Positions 26,521-34,484 of a stretch of 64,000 nucleotides of DNA are shown in pieces; position 1 is the first letter of the stretch; each line of letters starts with the position of its first letter. Below the pieces are notes generated by a model. That model ran no database searches, was not told the DNA's origin, and was given only the letters and a program-made list of their open reading frames with translations. The DNA comes from CAVQKZ01 sp963837325 (GTDB lineage: Bacteria; Actinomycetota; Actinomycetes; Mycobacteriales; Jatrophihabitantaceae): assembly GCA_963837325.1 (NCBI GenBank), contig CAWIMV010000002.1, positions 682,001 to 746,000 of the forward strand, in the 5' to 3' direction. A program made the position numbers and the translations under genes.

Positions 26521-27840
26521 GTGCCCCGTGGACGTCGCTCCCGCGGCCATATCAGGCAGCGTGGCGGCTCTTATCAGGTGCTGGTGTACGCCGGCATCGA
26601 TCCCGTTACGGGCAAGCGGCACTACCTGACCGAATCGACTCGAGACGCGAGGGAAGCCGAGCGGATCCTGCGCAGGCTGCTGACCGAGGTTGATGATCAG
26701 ACTCATGCAAGAACGAAGGCCACCCTCGGCTCTGCGATCGAGTACTGGCTGAACGTTCACGACGTCGATACCAACACGCTGGCCGGGTACCAGACGCACG
26801 CCCGGCTCTACGTGAAGCCGGCGCTCGGAGAGGTCCAGGTCGGCAAGGTAACGGCCCACATGCTCGAAGAGCTGTACGCGCAGTTGCGGCGCTGCAGGGC
26901 ACGCTGCAACCGTCGTCCGTTCATCGAGCACCGCGTTGCGTTGCCACATGAGTGCCGAGTCGTAGAGCATCGGCGGCCGCCCGGTCGCCGCCCAGCCGCC
27001 GGCTACCCGCCACACAAGTGCGAGGACATGCGCTGCAACGTCATCGAGTGCAAACCGCACGTGTGTACTCCGCTGTCGGCGGCGTCGATTCGGCAGGTAC
27101 ACATCACCGTCAGCGGAGCCTTGTCGGCTGCGGTTCGGTGGGGGTGGATCAAGTCGAATCCCGCGAGCGTTGCGCGCAAGCCCCGCCAACCCGCGCCGGA
27201 ACCTGACCCGCCGAGTGCCGACGAGGCAGCTCGCATCATCGCCGCGGCCTGGGATCAGGATGATGACTGGGGCACGTTCGTGTGGCTGGTGATGGTCACC
27301 GGCATGCGTAGGTCCGAAGCACTGGCGTTGCGGTGGTCGCGCGTCGACCTGGCCGCGGGCACGATCGACATCAGGCGCAACTACGTGTGGGCGAATGGCA
27401 GCGGCCACGACAAGGACACCAAGACCCATCAGATGCGTCGCATTGCCCTCGATCCCCAGACGGTGGACGTGCTGCGTGCTCATCGTGAGCGGCACGAGGC
27501 TGTGGCTCGGACGGTAGGCGCGAACCTTATTGATCAGGCCTACCTGTTCTCGCATGAACCGAGCCGTGACCGGCCCTTCCACCCGTCGAGCGTTAGCCAT
27601 CGCTATAGCGCCATGTGCGACAAACTCGGCATCGACAGTCACCTGCACGCTCTGCGCCACTACTCGGCCACCGAACTGCTCACGGCCGGTGTGGACCTGC
27701 GGACGGTTGCCGGCCGACTCGGCCACGCCGGCGGCGGCGCCACTACGCTTCGTGTCTACGCGGCCTGGGTGAGTGAGTCGGATCGACGTGCCGCCGAAAT
27801 CCTCGGCAGCCGCATGCAACGCCCAGACCGCGGAATCTGA
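26521..27840 (+). CDS. int: Tyrosine recombinase / integrase
   Basis: Site-specific recombinase of 439 aa (GTG start 26521, 96 bp from attL). An N-terminal SAM-like core-binding domain includes TLAGYQTHARLYVKPALGEV. The catalytic domain has the first arginine in TGMRRSEALALRW, HALRH for the H-x-x-R box, a second histidine in LGHAGGGATTLRVY and the nucleophile Tyr in the same segment (RVYAAW). Between the domains, residues ~120-185 form a Cys/His-rich insert (RRCRARC, HECR, HKCEDMRC, CKPHVC), which I recall from integrases of actinomycete integrative elements and which could bind metal. Position and orientation fit integration into the adjacent tRNA-Arg. Confidence 0.95.
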   Translation: MPRGRRSRGHIRQRGGSYQVLVYAGIDPVTGKRHYLTESTRDAREAERILRRLLTEVDDQTHARTKATLGSAIEYWLNVHDVDTNTLAGYQTHARLYVKPALGEVQVGKVTAHMLEELYAQLRRCRARCNRRPFIEHRVALPHECRVVEHRRPPGRRPAAGYPPHKCEDMRCNVIECKPHVCTPLSAASIRQVHITVSGALSAAVRWGWIKSNPASVARKPRQPAPEPDPPSADEAARIIAAAWDQDDDWGTFVWLVMVTGMRRSEALALRWSRVDLAAGTIDIRRNYVWANGSGHDKDTKTHQMRRIALDPQTVDVLRAHRERHEAVARTVGANLIDQAYLFSHEPSRDRPFHPSSVSHRYSAMCDKLGIDSHLHALRHYSATELLTAGVDLRTVAGRLGHAGGGATTLRVYAAWVSESDRRAAEILGSRMQRPDRGI

Positions 27841-27916
27841 TTCGACACTAGTCGCACGTCTCGGCGCCACTGGGAATCGCCAGCTAACATTCGCGGCAGC
27901 CACATGAACCCGCGTG

Positions 27917-28424
27917 CTACACCATCTCCGGCGTGGAACGTCGCCTATTAGCGTTGAGCAGCGGAAACATGCCGTCGGTGTTGAACAGCGACGCGGAGTC
28001 GAGCTCGATGTCTGCCGTGTCGCTCGGCTTCTGGCGTAGGGCGCTGGCGCTAGCGGTGCGCCACTTGGCGATAACGATCGTGACGACTGTTCGGCAAGGT
28101 CGTCGCTGACGTGGGCCTTGGCCCGTTGCACGGCCTCAGCGTGGAACGCCTGCTCTGCCTGCTGAGCCTCGGCGAGAAGTCTTTCGGCTCGGGCCGGGTC
28201 GGTGGGGGCGGAAACTCTCCACGTGTCACGAGCTTGCGCAAGTACTTGGCGAGTTCAAGCCTGCGAGTGTCCCCGAGATCGATGGTGCCGCCGTCCTGGT
28301 CGGAGACGACTGCCTGGTCGAACAGTCGGTCCTCGTTGGACTGGTCGTCAGAGAGCCTCGGGTCAACCCACTCGTGATCGCCAGGCCGCACGGTCACGGA
28401 TAGCGGACGTCGTACGCCGCGCAA
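27917..28424 (-). pseudogene. Unknown protein, frameshifted, downstream of REase gene
   Basis: Reading needs two frame changes (near 28215 and 28085). The segments are MRGVRRPLSVTVRPGDHEWV...LAKYLRKLVTRGEF, then TDPARAERLLAEAQQAEQAF...KAHVSDDLAEQ, then TIVIAKWRTASASALRQKPS...NRRRSTPEMV with a stop at 27917. The corrected product is about 168 aa with a helical middle. It starts 31 nt inside the end of the putative restriction enzyme gene, so it is probably a third gene of that unit. I recognise no family. The frameshifts may be sequence errors rather than decay. Confidence 0.5.
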
Positions 28425-29116
28425 ATGTCGGCGATGAAGGTGTCCCAGTGCAGGGGGTCGCCCGGCCTGGGCGCGGGAGCCTTGGTGACGTAGTCCGTAC
28501 TGGGCAGGTTCACGTTGTCCATGTTCACCACCAAGACGCCGAGGGCATCGATACCCGGCTTTCCGATACCGGGAGACCGGGTGACTTCGCGCATCACGCT
28601 GACGACGCCTTCCGCATCGCGGGGCTGCACATGCTGGCGAACACCCTCGGGAGGAACTGACGAGAAAAAGTTCGTCGCCGCATTCACGATGGTCAAGCCC
28701 GCCGCCACCGTCTCCTGTCGGTATCTGTGCACGTAGTCGTGATGTGATCCAAGGTCACGCTGCCTATTCCGGCGAGCACCGCTGTGCTTGGTCATGACAG
28801 CCTTGGCCTCGACCGCGATCCGCACATGGACCGGCGTGGCCATCGGCATACCAGCCAACGTCAGAGTGGAGGCCCCTACTCCGCCCGGTGGCGCACTCCC
28901 AATCGCGAGGTCCGTATTCCAGGAATCGGACCCGATCCTCATCGTGTACTTCGTGGTGTAGACCAACTGCCCCGCGGCGACGTGCGCAGCGATCTTGGGG
29001 CAATGCACCATCAAGTCCTCAACGATCGCGCGGACCATCGCGTCGCCGTGCTTCGACGACCTCGAGTTGTAGCCCTCGCCGCGAAGGTGAGCGAGAAGTG
29101 AGATCGGCTCCGGCAT
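28394..29116 (-). CDS. Putative restriction endonuclease (PD-(D/E)XK-like)
   Basis: A 240-aa protein encoded 17 bp after a DNA methyltransferase gene. A PD-(D/E)XK-type core is suggested by the acidic residue in WNTDLAIG and by the strand VRIAVEAKAVMTKH (ExK), followed by the basic helix RNRQRDLGSHHDYVHRYRQ. An early region EGYNSRSSKHGDAMVRAIVE resembles the N-terminus of some type II enzymes that bind their target as dimers. No match to a named enzyme is evident. Function is inferred from motif plus its methyltransferase neighbour; the recognition sequence cannot be read. Confidence 0.65.
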   Translation of the reverse strand: MPEPISLLAHLRGEGYNSRSSKHGDAMVRAIVEDLMVHCPKIAAHVAAGQLVYTTKYTMRIGSDSWNTDLAIGSAPPGGVGASTLTLAGMPMATPVHVRIAVEAKAVMTKHSGARRNRQRDLGSHHDYVHRYRQETVAAGLTIVNAATNFFSSVPPEGVRQHVQPRDAEGVVSVMREVTRSPGIGKPGIDALGVLVVNMDNVNLPSTDYVTKAPAPRPGDPLHWDTFIADICAAYDVRYP

Positions 29117-29133
29117 GATCGCCAGTGTGCTCT

Positions 29134-30027
29134 CTACGCGCGCTGCCGTCTCTTCGGCTCCAGGCGTGTCGCTTCGGTTGAAGGGCGCTCGACGGTCACC
29201 CGCGCCAGCAGGCCAGGCTCGGCCAGCCGCGCCTTGATGAGGTCAACGTATGAGGGATCGATCTCCACCGACACGCTGTTCCGACCGGCCTCGAGCGCAG
29301 CGAGTGCGGTTGTGCCGGTACCGCAGAAGGGATCAACAATGGTGTCACCAACGAAGCTGAACATCCTGACGAGACGTCGTGGCACCTCGATTGGGTACGG
29401 AGCCGGGTGGTCTTTGCGGATCTGCCCGCGCACATCTGACCAGAACGGCGAGAACCACTTGGAGTAGTCATCCGTCGTGATGTGGGAGAGCCTCTCCTGC
29501 TCGGGCGTGGGGCTGCGGTACCCACCCGGCTTGCGCAGCATGAGGATGTGCTCAACATCGTTCTTGACGACGCCGTTCGGCAGGTTCGGCTTGCCGAGGA
29601 AGCGACTGCTGCGGCTCGCCTCAAGGTTCAGATTGGCGATCTTGTACCAGAGGATCGGCGTCAGGTTGTCGAACCCGAGCTTGCGTGCCCTGACCTGAAT
29701 GTCGGCACCGAGAGGCAGGACATGGTGACGGCCACCCTTGCGCCGGGATATGCACACGTCCCCAACCACGCAGACCAGCCGGCCACCGGGAACCAGAATT
29801 CGCAGAGCCTCACGCCACACCTTGTCCAGCTCGTCGAGGAACTCCTCGTAGACGGGCATGTTGCCCATCTGCCCGGGGTAGTCCGGGTACTCCTTGAGCA
29901 TGGCGTACGGCGGGCTAGTGCAGACGAGATGTGCCGACTCAGTGTCAATGAAGGACAAGTCCCTGGCGTCACCCTCGCGAACCAGGTGGGTCGTTGGACC
30001 ACCAGTGGCCAACTTACGGTCGGTCAT
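29134..30027 (-). CDS. DNA methyltransferase (N4-cytosine/N6-adenine, TSPPY type)
   Basis: A modification methylase of 297 aa. The catalytic motif IV is CTSPPYAML near residue 36 and the SAM-binding motif I is DPFCGTGTTALAALEAGRNS near 235, so motif IV precedes motif I as in the beta class. SPPY favours N4-cytosine methylation, although N6-adenine is possible. The start ATG 30027 (MTDRKLATGG) is preferred; the longer frame to 30087 is unconserved leader. It forms an operon with the putative restriction endonuclease and the frameshifted third gene. The unit would protect the element and exclude other DNA. Confidence 0.92.
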   Translation of the reverse strand: MTDRKLATGGPTTHLVREGDARDLSFIDTESAHLVCTSPPYAMLKEYPDYPGQMGNMPVYEEFLDELDKVWREALRILVPGGRLVCVVGDVCISRRKGGRHHVLPLGADIQVRARKLGFDNLTPILWYKIANLNLEASRSSRFLGKPNLPNGVVKNDVEHILMLRKPGGYRSPTPEQERLSHITTDDYSKWFSPFWSDVRGQIRKDHPAPYPIEVPRRLVRMFSFVGDTIVDPFCGTGTTALAALEAGRNSVSVEIDPSYVDLIKARLAEPGLLARVTVERPSTEATRLEPKRRQRA

Positions 30028-30087
30028 TCGCGAAACGTATACGCCTAAGACGACAACCTCACGAAGCCTCGCCGTACGTGCTGACAA

Positions 30088-30324
30088 TCACGCCAGGTCG
30101 CGGGTCAGCCGATAGATCGTCGCTCGGGACACGTGCCGAAACGTCGCACAGATCGTCCTGACCGACTCACCACTCGATCTAATCATGCGGGCCACTTCGA
30201 CCTGCTCGACGGGCAGAATGGGTTGGCGAGCTGCCGTCATGCCTCGTGCTAGAGCAGCATCCCGTGCGGCTGAGGCACGCTCCCTGATTAGCTTCCGTTC
30301 GTAAGCCGCCATCGCGCCGAACTC
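30088..30324 (-). pseudogene. Serine resolvase/invertase C-terminal fragment
   Basis: The last 76 residues (AMAAYERKLIRERASAARDA, then QPILPVEQVEVARMIRSSGE and SVRTICATFRHVSRATIYRL) match the end of a serine recombinase: helix E followed by the Hin-type helix-turn-helix. The N-terminal catalytic domain with the nucleophilic serine is missing, and the frame upstream is not resolvase-like. A truncated relic wedged between the methyltransferase and the XRE regulator. Confidence 0.7.
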
Positions 30325-30373
30325 GGTGTCGTAGCGCCTCCGTATGCTCGCCTTGCTAGGGAGGCGACACCAC

Positions 30374-31809
30374 GTGACCGAGGCTGTCCGCACGCTCCGG
30401 ACAAGTTCCCGCCGCGTGCCCAGGGATGGTTCGAACCTGGGCCGCGTGATCCAGGCATACATGCGCACCCACGCGATCAAGACGACCGGCGAGATGGCCG
30501 GCATTCTCGGTGTCGATCGCACGCTCATTTCGAAGTACGTCAGTGGTGCTCGAAGCTGCCACGACGTGGGTCAGCTCCGCCACTTCGCCGAGGCGATGGA
30601 TCTTCCGCCAGAGACGTTTGGTCTCGTGGCGATACCCGAAGACCTGGCAGCGGGCGGTGCTCATGCGGACGATGAGGCGCAGCGGTGGCGCGTTATCCGC
30701 CAGACGCTCAATCGGCATCGCAGCGAGCTAACCTCCGCTGCCGCCGATCTGTACTGGGATCCGGTACGGGTAGTTGGTACCGCCTGTATCTCCCGACCCG
30801 CGTGGATGCCGAGCCAGCCGGTGCCACTCTCCTCAATTGAGTTGGACTGGCGCGCTGATGTCGAACAGCCGGCGGTGGTCGGCGATGAGGCGAGCTCGAC
30901 GGCCTACCGTCCGCACGGCCCGACCGGAGAACGATACGGCCGCTACAGCCAGGCGATACGTGCGCTGGCGGCTCCGGCGCTGTTCGAGAACCGAGGCTCA
31001 TATCGTCTCCTTGACCTGGACTGGTCGAGTTCCGGCGGGCGCATGTCATTCGGCTACACGACGTACTTCGACATGGTCGACGTCTGCGAACCGCTCGCCC
31101 ATGAGGTTGCCGCCGCATGGTTGCAGCGCCGCGGCACGGGGGGCGCTTCGCGCTCGATGATCTGCCATTTCGGCAGCACGTCGGCGACCTGTTCGACCTG
31201 GCGCGTCGGCCCGTGCTGCCGAGCATCAACACGCTCACCGTGCGGCGCGGCAAGGACGGCGATTCGTTCTTCCTCCACCGGCGCGGGTCGGGTCGAGTCA
31301 CCCTCGCCGCTGGCCTGTCGCACGTGATCCCGGCAGGTGTGTTCCAGCCGTCGGGGATCGCGCCGTGGAACATGGCCGGAGACTTTGACCTGTGGCGCAA
31401 CGTCCTGCGGGAGATGTCCGAGGAGTTCCTCGGCAACCCGGAGCATGACGGCAGCAGCGGCGCGCCGATCGACTACAACGGCCAAGAGCCGTTCCGAACC
31501 CTCAACGAAGGCGTCCGATCCGGCGCGGTTCAGCCGTGGTGCCTCGGCGTTGGTCTCGATCCTCTCGCGCCGGCGGGCGAGATCTTGACCGTGGTCACGA
31601 TCGACGCCGACGTTTTCGACGCGGCATTCGCCGGCATGGTTGCAACGAACGCTGAGGGCGACATCATCCCGTCTGAGCCGGGAGTCGTGGGTATTCCGTG
31701 GACGCTGCCGCACATTCAGCGCGTAACCCGAGGTGAGCCATTGGCATGTGCGGCCGCAGCTTGCATCGGGCTGACATGGAAGCATAGGACCCTGATTCTC
31801 GGCGGATAG
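30374..31809 (+). pseudogene. XRE-family regulator fused to Nudix-like domain, one frameshift
   Basis: One protein of about 478 aa is read when the frame changes at a G6 run (31138-31143); one more G restores it. The N-terminal HTH (GRVIQAYMRTHAIKTTGEMA, GILGVDRTLISKYVSGARS) is XRE-type. After a middle region (RLLDLDWSSSGGRMSFGYTT) the second part carries FALDDLPFRQHVGDLF and a Nudix-type helix NVLREMSEEFLG (REUxEE). pSAM2 of Streptomyces encodes a Nudix-motif immunity factor, Pif, which is a possible functional parallel. GTG 30374 follows AGGGAGG at 30357-30363. It sits 9 bp before the SDR gene, so the two form an operon. Confidence 0.7.
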
Positions 31810-31818
31810 GGGCCCACG

Positions 31819-32721
31819 ATGCGTGTGCTGGTGACCGGAGCATCCGGCTACATCGGCAGCGTCGTGCTCGCCGCGCTATCCGACAAGGGCCACCAGCCGA
31901 TAGCGCTGGACCACCGCCACGAGGTAACGCCCGGTGTCGAGGTTCGCTCGGGCGACCTGCTTGCGCCTGAGTCACTTGCAGCCGCGGTGAGCGGCGTGGA
32001 TGCGGTGTGTCACCTCGCGGCTCTCGCCGGCGCTTGTGACTCGTTTGCCCGCCCGCTTGCGTACTTCCACGTCAATTTCTCCGGCACGCTCTCGCTGCTC
32101 GATGCGATGGCTGAATCCGGTGTGACTCAGTTGGCGTTCGCCTCGACGGCGCCGATCTATGGCACGCCTAAAACGCAGCCGATGAACGAGGATCTTCCAG
32201 ACAACCCGCCGCACCCATACGCAGCGAGCAAAGCCGCCGCCGAGACTGCCATCAGCTGGCAGGCGCGCAGTGGTGCCCTCGGTGCGGCCGCCCTGCGGAT
32301 CTTCAATGCAGTTGGCGGAGCCGACCGGGATCCCGAGCGACTCTTGCCGCGCGTGCTGGCGGTCGCCGCGGGCAAGGTGCCACAGCTGATCGTCAACGGT
32401 GACGGCAGCGTGGTGCGCGACTATGTGCATGTCGCCGATGTGGCGGAGGCTTTTGTCGCCGCGGTGGAGCGTTGCCCGCCCGTCGGATCGTTCCGGCGCT
32501 ACAACATCGGAAGCGGTACGGGCACGAGCGTGATGGACATTGTCGCCGCAGTCGAGCGCGTCACCGGCCGGCCGGTCCCGGTGGTCCACCGTGATGCTGC
32601 GCCGGAGCCCGCGGCGCTGATCTCCGACCCAAGCCGCGCCTTCGCCGAGCTCGGGTGGAAGGCGCGCCGCTCGGACCTGGAAGACATCATCCGTGACGCT
32701 TGGCGCGCCCGAGTCAAGTAG
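31819..32721 (+). CDS. NAD-dependent epimerase/dehydratase (extended SDR)
   Basis: A 300-aa extended short-chain dehydrogenase of GalE type. The NAD-binding loop TGASGYIG is at residues 7-14, DLLAPESL and CHLAALAG follow, then the catalytic serine/threonine in FASTAPIYG and YAASKAAAE (YxxxK). The C-terminal substrate-binding part includes VRDYVHVADVAEAFVAAV and YNIGSGTGTSVMDIV. It would act on a nucleotide sugar, but the substrate is not predictable. It is co-transcribed with the XRE/Nudix gene inside an integrative element; the pairing is unusual for a housekeeping epimerase. Hairpins follow it. Confidence 0.85.
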   Translation: MRVLVTGASGYIGSVVLAALSDKGHQPIALDHRHEVTPGVEVRSGDLLAPESLAAAVSGVDAVCHLAALAGACDSFARPLAYFHVNFSGTLSLLDAMAESGVTQLAFASTAPIYGTPKTQPMNEDLPDNPPHPYAASKAAAETAISWQARSGALGAAALRIFNAVGGADRDPERLLPRVLAVAAGKVPQLIVNGDGSVVRDYVHVADVAEAFVAAVERCPPVGSFRRYNIGSGTGTSVMDIVAAVERVTGRPVPVVHRDAAPEPAALISDPSRAFAELGWKARRSDLEDIIRDAWRARVK

Positions 32722-32782
32722 CACTCTGTGCAACGCGCAGTGCAACGCCTGATCGAGTGCATGCCCCTGCGGGGCAACTATC

Positions 32783-32807
32783 GATGCTGACCGGTGAGGT
32801 CAGCATC
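32783..32807 (+). terminator. Hairpin after SDR gene
   Basis: GATGCTGACC / GGTCAGCATC with a GGTGA loop, preceded by a smaller GCCCC-TG-CGGGGC-type stem at 32763-32775. The direct repeat GTGCAACGC occurs twice at about 32728-32748. Confidence 0.65.
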
Positions 32808-32874
32808 CCGGAACGTGACCATGCTGCGCATGGACAGGTTGCGACGGGGGACTAGGTGCTGCAGGTTCTACGGC

Positions 32875-33699
32875 GTGCCCGTTAGCAACGACCGATCGAG
32901 TGCTCTCACGTACGACCAATACCTGTTGGTGAAGACCGTTGCGGAAGATCTCGCACATCTTGCATCCAGCTGGACGACCGACCTGACGACGGAGCGCGCG
33001 AGGCGTGAGAGCGGCATACTGCGCCGTCTGCTAGTTGATCGCGACTACGCCAAGGCGTGGACGGTTGCTCAGCTGCCCCGAACTCCCCTCGTCAGAGCTC
33101 CAGACCTCGACACTGCTTTGGCTGGGGTCAAGCGTGGGCATGTCGCGTTTTCCATGGCGCCCTCCCTCCCTGGGGTCAACGAAAGCAAGGGTGAGACGTC
33201 GTACTTAATGAGAAATCCACCGTGGATCAAGGGCGGTGACCTCCTCGTCGTGATTCCGCCTACGCACCGAAATTTCATCCTGAATATGGTCATCCCGCAT
33301 TCAGAGGTTGCCTCAATTAGTGATCACGAGGCGTATATCCGTGAGATAACCGCGAAACTCAATCCAGAAGCGTCACGCACGTATTGGTTGAATAAGTACC
33401 TCGAAAGCGCGGCTGCCGTCGTCGATCGCGGAACTGTTGTCAGCCGTCAGGACATCATCAAATACGCGGCGAACCGGCTTGGTGGCGTCCACTACGGCAA
33501 GTCAGACAAGGTGATGTCCAAGCGAATTCAGGAGCTGCTCGACCCACAATACGCTCGCCTCGATGACACACCGGTAGTGTTTCTTGAGCTGACAAATATC
33601 TGTCGAGCCATTGTGGATTCAACGGACGCGTTCCGCCTCAGGCATGCATTCTCGAAGATGCCGCCACCGCCAAGCCCTCTCGATGAACCGAAATCGTAG
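32875..33699 (+). CDS. Unknown protein, A+T-richer cargo gene
   Basis: A 274-aa soluble protein starting at GTG 32875 (VPVSNDRSSA). The codons are visibly richer in A and T than those of the neighbours, which suggests a separate origin. Segments of note: TYDQYLLVKTVAEDLAHLAS (helical), SYLMRNPPWIKGGDLLVVIP, NFILNMVIPHSEVASISDHE, and near the end PVVFLELTNICRAIVDSTDA. I recognise no fold or catalytic motif. No partner gene is adjacent; it stands alone between two hairpins in the element. It may be accessory or defence cargo, but that is only positional inference. Confidence 0.6.
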   Translation: MPVSNDRSSALTYDQYLLVKTVAEDLAHLASSWTTDLTTERARRESGILRRLLVDRDYAKAWTVAQLPRTPLVRAPDLDTALAGVKRGHVAFSMAPSLPGVNESKGETSYLMRNPPWIKGGDLLVVIPPTHRNFILNMVIPHSEVASISDHEAYIREITAKLNPEASRTYWLNKYLESAAAVVDRGTVVSRQDIIKYAANRLGGVHYGKSDKVMSKRIQELLDPQYARLDDTPVVFLELTNICRAIVDSTDAFRLRHAFSKMPPPPSPLDEPKS

Positions 33700-34172
33700 A
33701 CACCAGCAACCGTGACGCTCGGCCTCTCCGTGGTGACCGGGGACTGCGTGTGGCTGGCATCGCACCGCGCATTGCCGGCGATGCAAACCGATCCACTCGC
33801 GCCAGCCGTGATTGTTGCTTCGTGTACTCCCGGCGCTTGCCGTCGACACGGCCGAGGCGACGGTTCTGGTCGCGCCGCCAGCCTCCTCATGCCGGATCGA
33901 ATGTCGCGGCGTCACCGGCTGGATAGCTGTGCTGTCGTGGGCCGTCTTTTTGCTCTCGATGCCGTGACAAATCGTCACGCGGGGGTGGCGATCTTGTCCC
34001 TCACGATTGATCTGCAAGCTGATCAAGTAACCGTCCACAGCGGACCGAACTGACCGGCACACAACTGAAAAGGCTCGGACGGGGGTGGAACCCCGTCCGG
34101 GCGTCGCATCGAGATTGGAGTCCCAGATGCAAAACCAGGCTACGACGGGCGCCGACCGTCGCTCTGTCGGAA
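33700..34172. other. Spacer without a convincing gene
   Basis: Open frames exist on both strands here, but their amino-acid composition and codon use look random and none has a good ribosome site. It contains a strong hairpin at 34076-34099 and precedes the excisionase-like gene. The origin of transfer or replication of the element could lie in such a spacer, but I see no clear iteron or nic signature. Confidence 0.4.
34076..34099 (+). terminator. Hairpin before excisionase-like gene
   Basis: CGGACGGGG (34076-34084) / CCCCGTCCG (34091-34099), loop GTGGAA. No long T run follows. Confidence 0.6.
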
Positions 34173-34484
34173 GTGAGCGGTGAGCCTGCGCCGTGGCGTG
34201 CGGCGTGTCGTGAGGTGACGTTGCAGGCGGCGCTGCGCAAGCGGGCGGCGGGTGTGCCGACGTACACGGTGCCGGAGGCGGCGGCGCTGTTGAGCGTGTC
34301 GCAGGAGCACCTGTACCGGCTGATCAAGGCTGACGCGTTCCCGGCGGTGCATATGCGCCGGGGTCGTGATCAGGGCCGCTACATCGTCCCGGCCCGGGCG
34401 GTCGAGGCGATGCTCGACGCCGCCACCGGCAACGGCATCCGGGTCGACGCTTCGGACTTCTGCGCCGCCGGCGGCGCCGCATGA
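34173..34484 (+). CDS. Excisionase-like helix-turn-helix protein
   Basis: A 103-aa MerR/Xis-type DNA-binding protein. The core YTVPEAAALLSVSQEHLYRL followed by IKADAFPAVHMRRGRDQGRY and IVPARAVEAML is the winged HTH of the excisionase (HTH_17) family. GTG start 34173. Its stop overlaps the start of the coupling-protein gene by 4 nt (ATGA), so it leads the transfer operon. It may be the recombination directionality factor or an operon regulator; its distance from int (6 kb) slightly favours regulation. Confidence 0.8.
   Translation: MSGEPAPWRAACREVTLQAALRKRAAGVPTYTVPEAAALLSVSQEHLYRLIKADAFPAVHMRRGRDQGRYIVPARAVEAMLDAATGNGIRVDASDFCAAGGAA

Noticed and set aside
26503..28131. 542-codon minus-strand frame over the integrase gene
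   Set aside because: Most of it is antisense to the integrase. Only its first codons (28131 to about 28085) coincide with the middle frame of the frameshifted gene 27917-28424.
33712..34053. 113-codon plus-strand ORF after the A+T-richer gene
   Set aside because: No ribosome site, random-looking composition and overlapping antisense frames of equal length. Not called.
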